DNA from: Streptomyces olindensis
Lineage (GTDB): Bacteria; Actinomycetota; Actinomycetes; Streptomycetales; Streptomycetaceae
Length of the DNA stretch: 60,075 nucleotides
Assembly: GCA_000696115.1 (NCBI GenBank)
Contig: JJOH01000032.1
Location: 1 to 60,075, forward strand
Direction: 5' to 3'
In this document: positions 58,722 to 60,075 of the stretch, piece after piece
Position numbering within the stretch: position 1 is the stretch's first letter
Layout of the letters: the number at the start of each line of letters is the position of its first letter
Notes under the pieces: model-generated
What the model was told of the DNA's origin: nothing
The model's input: the letters and a program-made list of their open reading frames with translations, nothing else
Databases searched by the model: none
Made by a program: the position numbers and the translations under genes

Positions 58722-60075
58722 GGGTCACCTCCGCCTGTCCCATACCGACCTGGAGGTCCAGGTCGATGGTGCCGGACTTCTTGACGCCCTTGGCGGGGGA
58801 GAGGGTTATCTGCTTGTGCTGGCCCGGCTTCACGTCCACGTCCTTCTTGTCGTCACCCGGCAGCTGGAGGTCGCCCACGCCCACGTCGACGCTGAGCCGC
58901 ACCGTCACGTCCTCCGGCACGAGCACCTTGACCTGGCCCACGCCCACGTCGGCGCGCGTCGTCACCGTCTGTCTCTCGGGCACGTCCAGCCGGGTCAGGT
59001 CCAGGGTGCCCACTCCGGCGCCCAGCTCGTACTGCTCCCGCACGTCCGCCATCGCGGTGGGCTGCCAGGTCGTGCGCGTCCAGTGCGTGCCGATGTCCTT
59101 GGGCAGGGCCGCCGAGCCGGCGAGCAGGCCGGCCGTGATGATCGCCAGGAAGATGGAGCCCGCCCCCGTCCGCCCCAGGAAGGCGCTGACCGCTATGCCC
59201 AGGCCCAGGACGGCGAGCGCGCAGGACAGGCCCGTCTGGAGGCTGGTGCCGAGCGGGTGCCCGTCCCAGGTCCGGCTCGTGCCCAGGGCGCCCGCGAGCA
59301 GGGCCAGGAGGAAGACCCAGCCGCCGATCCAGCGAGGGCCGCGCGGCTTGGGCGGCCTGGTGTGCGGGGCGGGTATGTCCTCGCGGGCGCCCGGCTGGGT
59401 GCCGAGGCTGATGTTGATGGCCGCCGCCACGTCGAGGTCGCGGGAGTCACGGGGGCCCCAGAGGTAGCCCGTGCCGCCGATGTGGGTGCCGTCCTTGACG
59501 ATGGGGTCGCGCCACCAGGAGGGGAAGGCGGCGGGCACCGGCGGGGCCTGGGGCTCCGGTGGGGCGTCGGCGGCCGCCTGGGCGGCGAGGGGGTCGGGGC
59601 TGGGGGCGCCGCGCTGGCGCGACCAGTAGCCGGCGCCCGCGAGGAGGAGGGAGAGGACGACGGCGAAGGTCAGCACCCCGCCGTTGTTCAGCATGGTCAG
59701 GAAGACGCCGCAGCCGACCAGCGCGAACAGCACGGCCGTCAGGGCCTGACCGTCGACCCGGCCGGTGAGGAGCTTGCGCACCTCGTTCTGCTCTTCGTCG
59801 TCGTAGGGGACGAAGAGCCAGGCGAAGCCGTAGAAGAGGAGGCCGAGACCGCCGGTGGCGGAGAGCACGGCGAGGGTGATGCGGAAGATCACCGGGTCCA
59901 TGTCGCACTGCCGCCCGAGTCCGGCGCAGACGCCGGCCAGGGTCTTGTGGCGGCGGTCGCGGCGGAACCGGTGGGGAGGGCCGGCCGGGGCGGCCTCCGC
60001 GGCGGGGCCGGCAGCGGGGTCGGCCGCGTCGGGTGCGTCCGGTGCTCCTCCTTGTTCTCCCGCGTCCGCATGCCC
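58708..60075 (-). CDS. PspC-domain membrane protein, 5' end outside the window
   Basis: The reading frame is open from 60075 to the stop at 58708, 455 residues in view. It should not be started at the inner ATG (59901), because the PspC domain begins about 20 residues before it (RFRRDRRHKTLAGVCAGLGRQCDMDPVIFRI) and no ATG or GTG occurs upstream in frame. The start therefore lies beyond the right edge. After PspC (with one membrane segment, GLLFYGFAWLFV) come further membrane segments and, at about residues 340-455, a soluble LiaF/DUF4097-like beta domain (LDLTRLDVPERQTVTTRADVGVGQVKVLVPEDVTVRL). Such proteins take part in envelope-stress signalling, often next to histidine kinases, which may be encoded just outside. 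Confidence 0.85.
   Translation of the reverse strand, partial: GHADAGEQGGAPDAPDAADPAAGPAAEAAPAGPPHRFRRDRRHKTLAGVCAGLGRQCDMDPVIFRITLAVLSATGGLGLLFYGFAWLFVPYDDEEQNEVRKLLTGRVDGQALTAVLFALVGCGVFLTMLNNGGVLTFAVVLSLLLAGAGYWSRQRGAPSPDPLAAQAAADAPPEPQAPPVPAAFPSWWRDPIVKDGTHIGGTGYLWGPRDSRDLDVAAAINISLGTQPGAREDIPAPHTRPPKPRGPRWIGGWVFLLALLAGALGTSRTWDGHPLGTSLQTGLSCALAVLGLGIAVSAFLGRTGAGSIFLAIITAGLLAGSAALPKDIGTHWTRTTWQPTAMADVREQYELGAGVGTLDLTRLDVPERQTVTTRADVGVGQVKVLVPEDVTVRLSVDVGVGDLQLPGDDKKDVDVKPGQHKQITLSPAKGVKKSGTIDLDLQVGMGQAEVTRAAS

Noticed and set aside
59901..59903. The ATG at 59901 as start of the PspC gene
   Set aside because: It would remove the first part of the PspC domain, which is encoded in frame upstream to the window edge.

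Overview
The window is a high-GC actinobacterial chromosome segment, almost certainly Streptomyces. Third codon positions are nearly all G or C, GTG starts are common, and it carries whiD, bldM and shbA next to guaB, which is a Streptomyces developmental neighbourhood. Most of it is conserved core chromosome. The left edge is cut by an IS481-type insertion sequence and the right edge cuts a PspC-domain membrane protein gene.

Layout, left to right. 1-443: end of an IS481-family element. 461-4116: a degenerate L,D-transpeptidase-like protein, then the tsaB-rimI-tsaD operon (tRNA t6A modification and protein N-acetylation) with a small 3' partner, facing a small membrane protein. 4127-7678: a GH3 glycosidase divergent from its probable LacI-type repressor, with two operator-like repeats between them. 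7854-10715: an LCP cell-wall ligase, then a DGPF/YCII protein with an ECF42-type sigma factor behind a palindromic promoter. 10719-13634: a THUMP-like methyltransferase divergent from two tandem NodB-type deacetylase lipoproteins. 13687-15965: groES-groEL1 with two CIRCE elements. 15982-22809: an ABM/SnoaL two-domain protein, a 1180-residue STAND/NACHT-like ATPase with a long helical-repeat tail, an SDR, a MOSC protein and a LysR regulator.

22890-28170 holds the developmental and GTP-supply block. whiD and bldM are divergent around a textbook sigma-BldN promoter. A MITE-like element follows bldM, then shbA (the ECF sigma factor for hrdB), guaB and a GuaB3 paralogue without the catalytic cysteine. 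28557-32874: a nucleotide-sugar dehydrogenase homologue with Ser in place of the catalytic Cys, divergent from glpD, then a secreted serine hydrolase. 33046-44670: six consecutive genes for membrane-anchored Hanks-type Ser/Thr kinases. The second is a split pseudokinase. The third to sixth are active-looking; the fourth has almost no extracellular part and the sixth has a ten-residue repeat linker.

44808-50745: succinate-semialdehyde-type dehydrogenase, GMC oxidoreductase with a CxxCxxCxxxC cluster, a sortase substrate (LAETG) and a membrane-anchored protein. 50746-53524: a long intergenic stretch, then chorismate mutase preceded by a leaderless short peptide ORF and a 15-bp hairpin that look like an attenuator, divergent from guaA. 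53540-60075: PPOX-family protein, class II aldolase, DUF4429-SHOCT protein, a membrane protein, a DoxX protein, a small membrane protein and the truncated PspC gene.

The most interesting items are the STAND-like ATPase, the split pseudokinase inside the six-kinase array, and the putative chorismate mutase attenuator. Several homologues also lack their family's catalytic residue (LDT-like, GuaB3, nucleotide-sugar dehydrogenase). All family assignments come from reading motifs, not from database searches.
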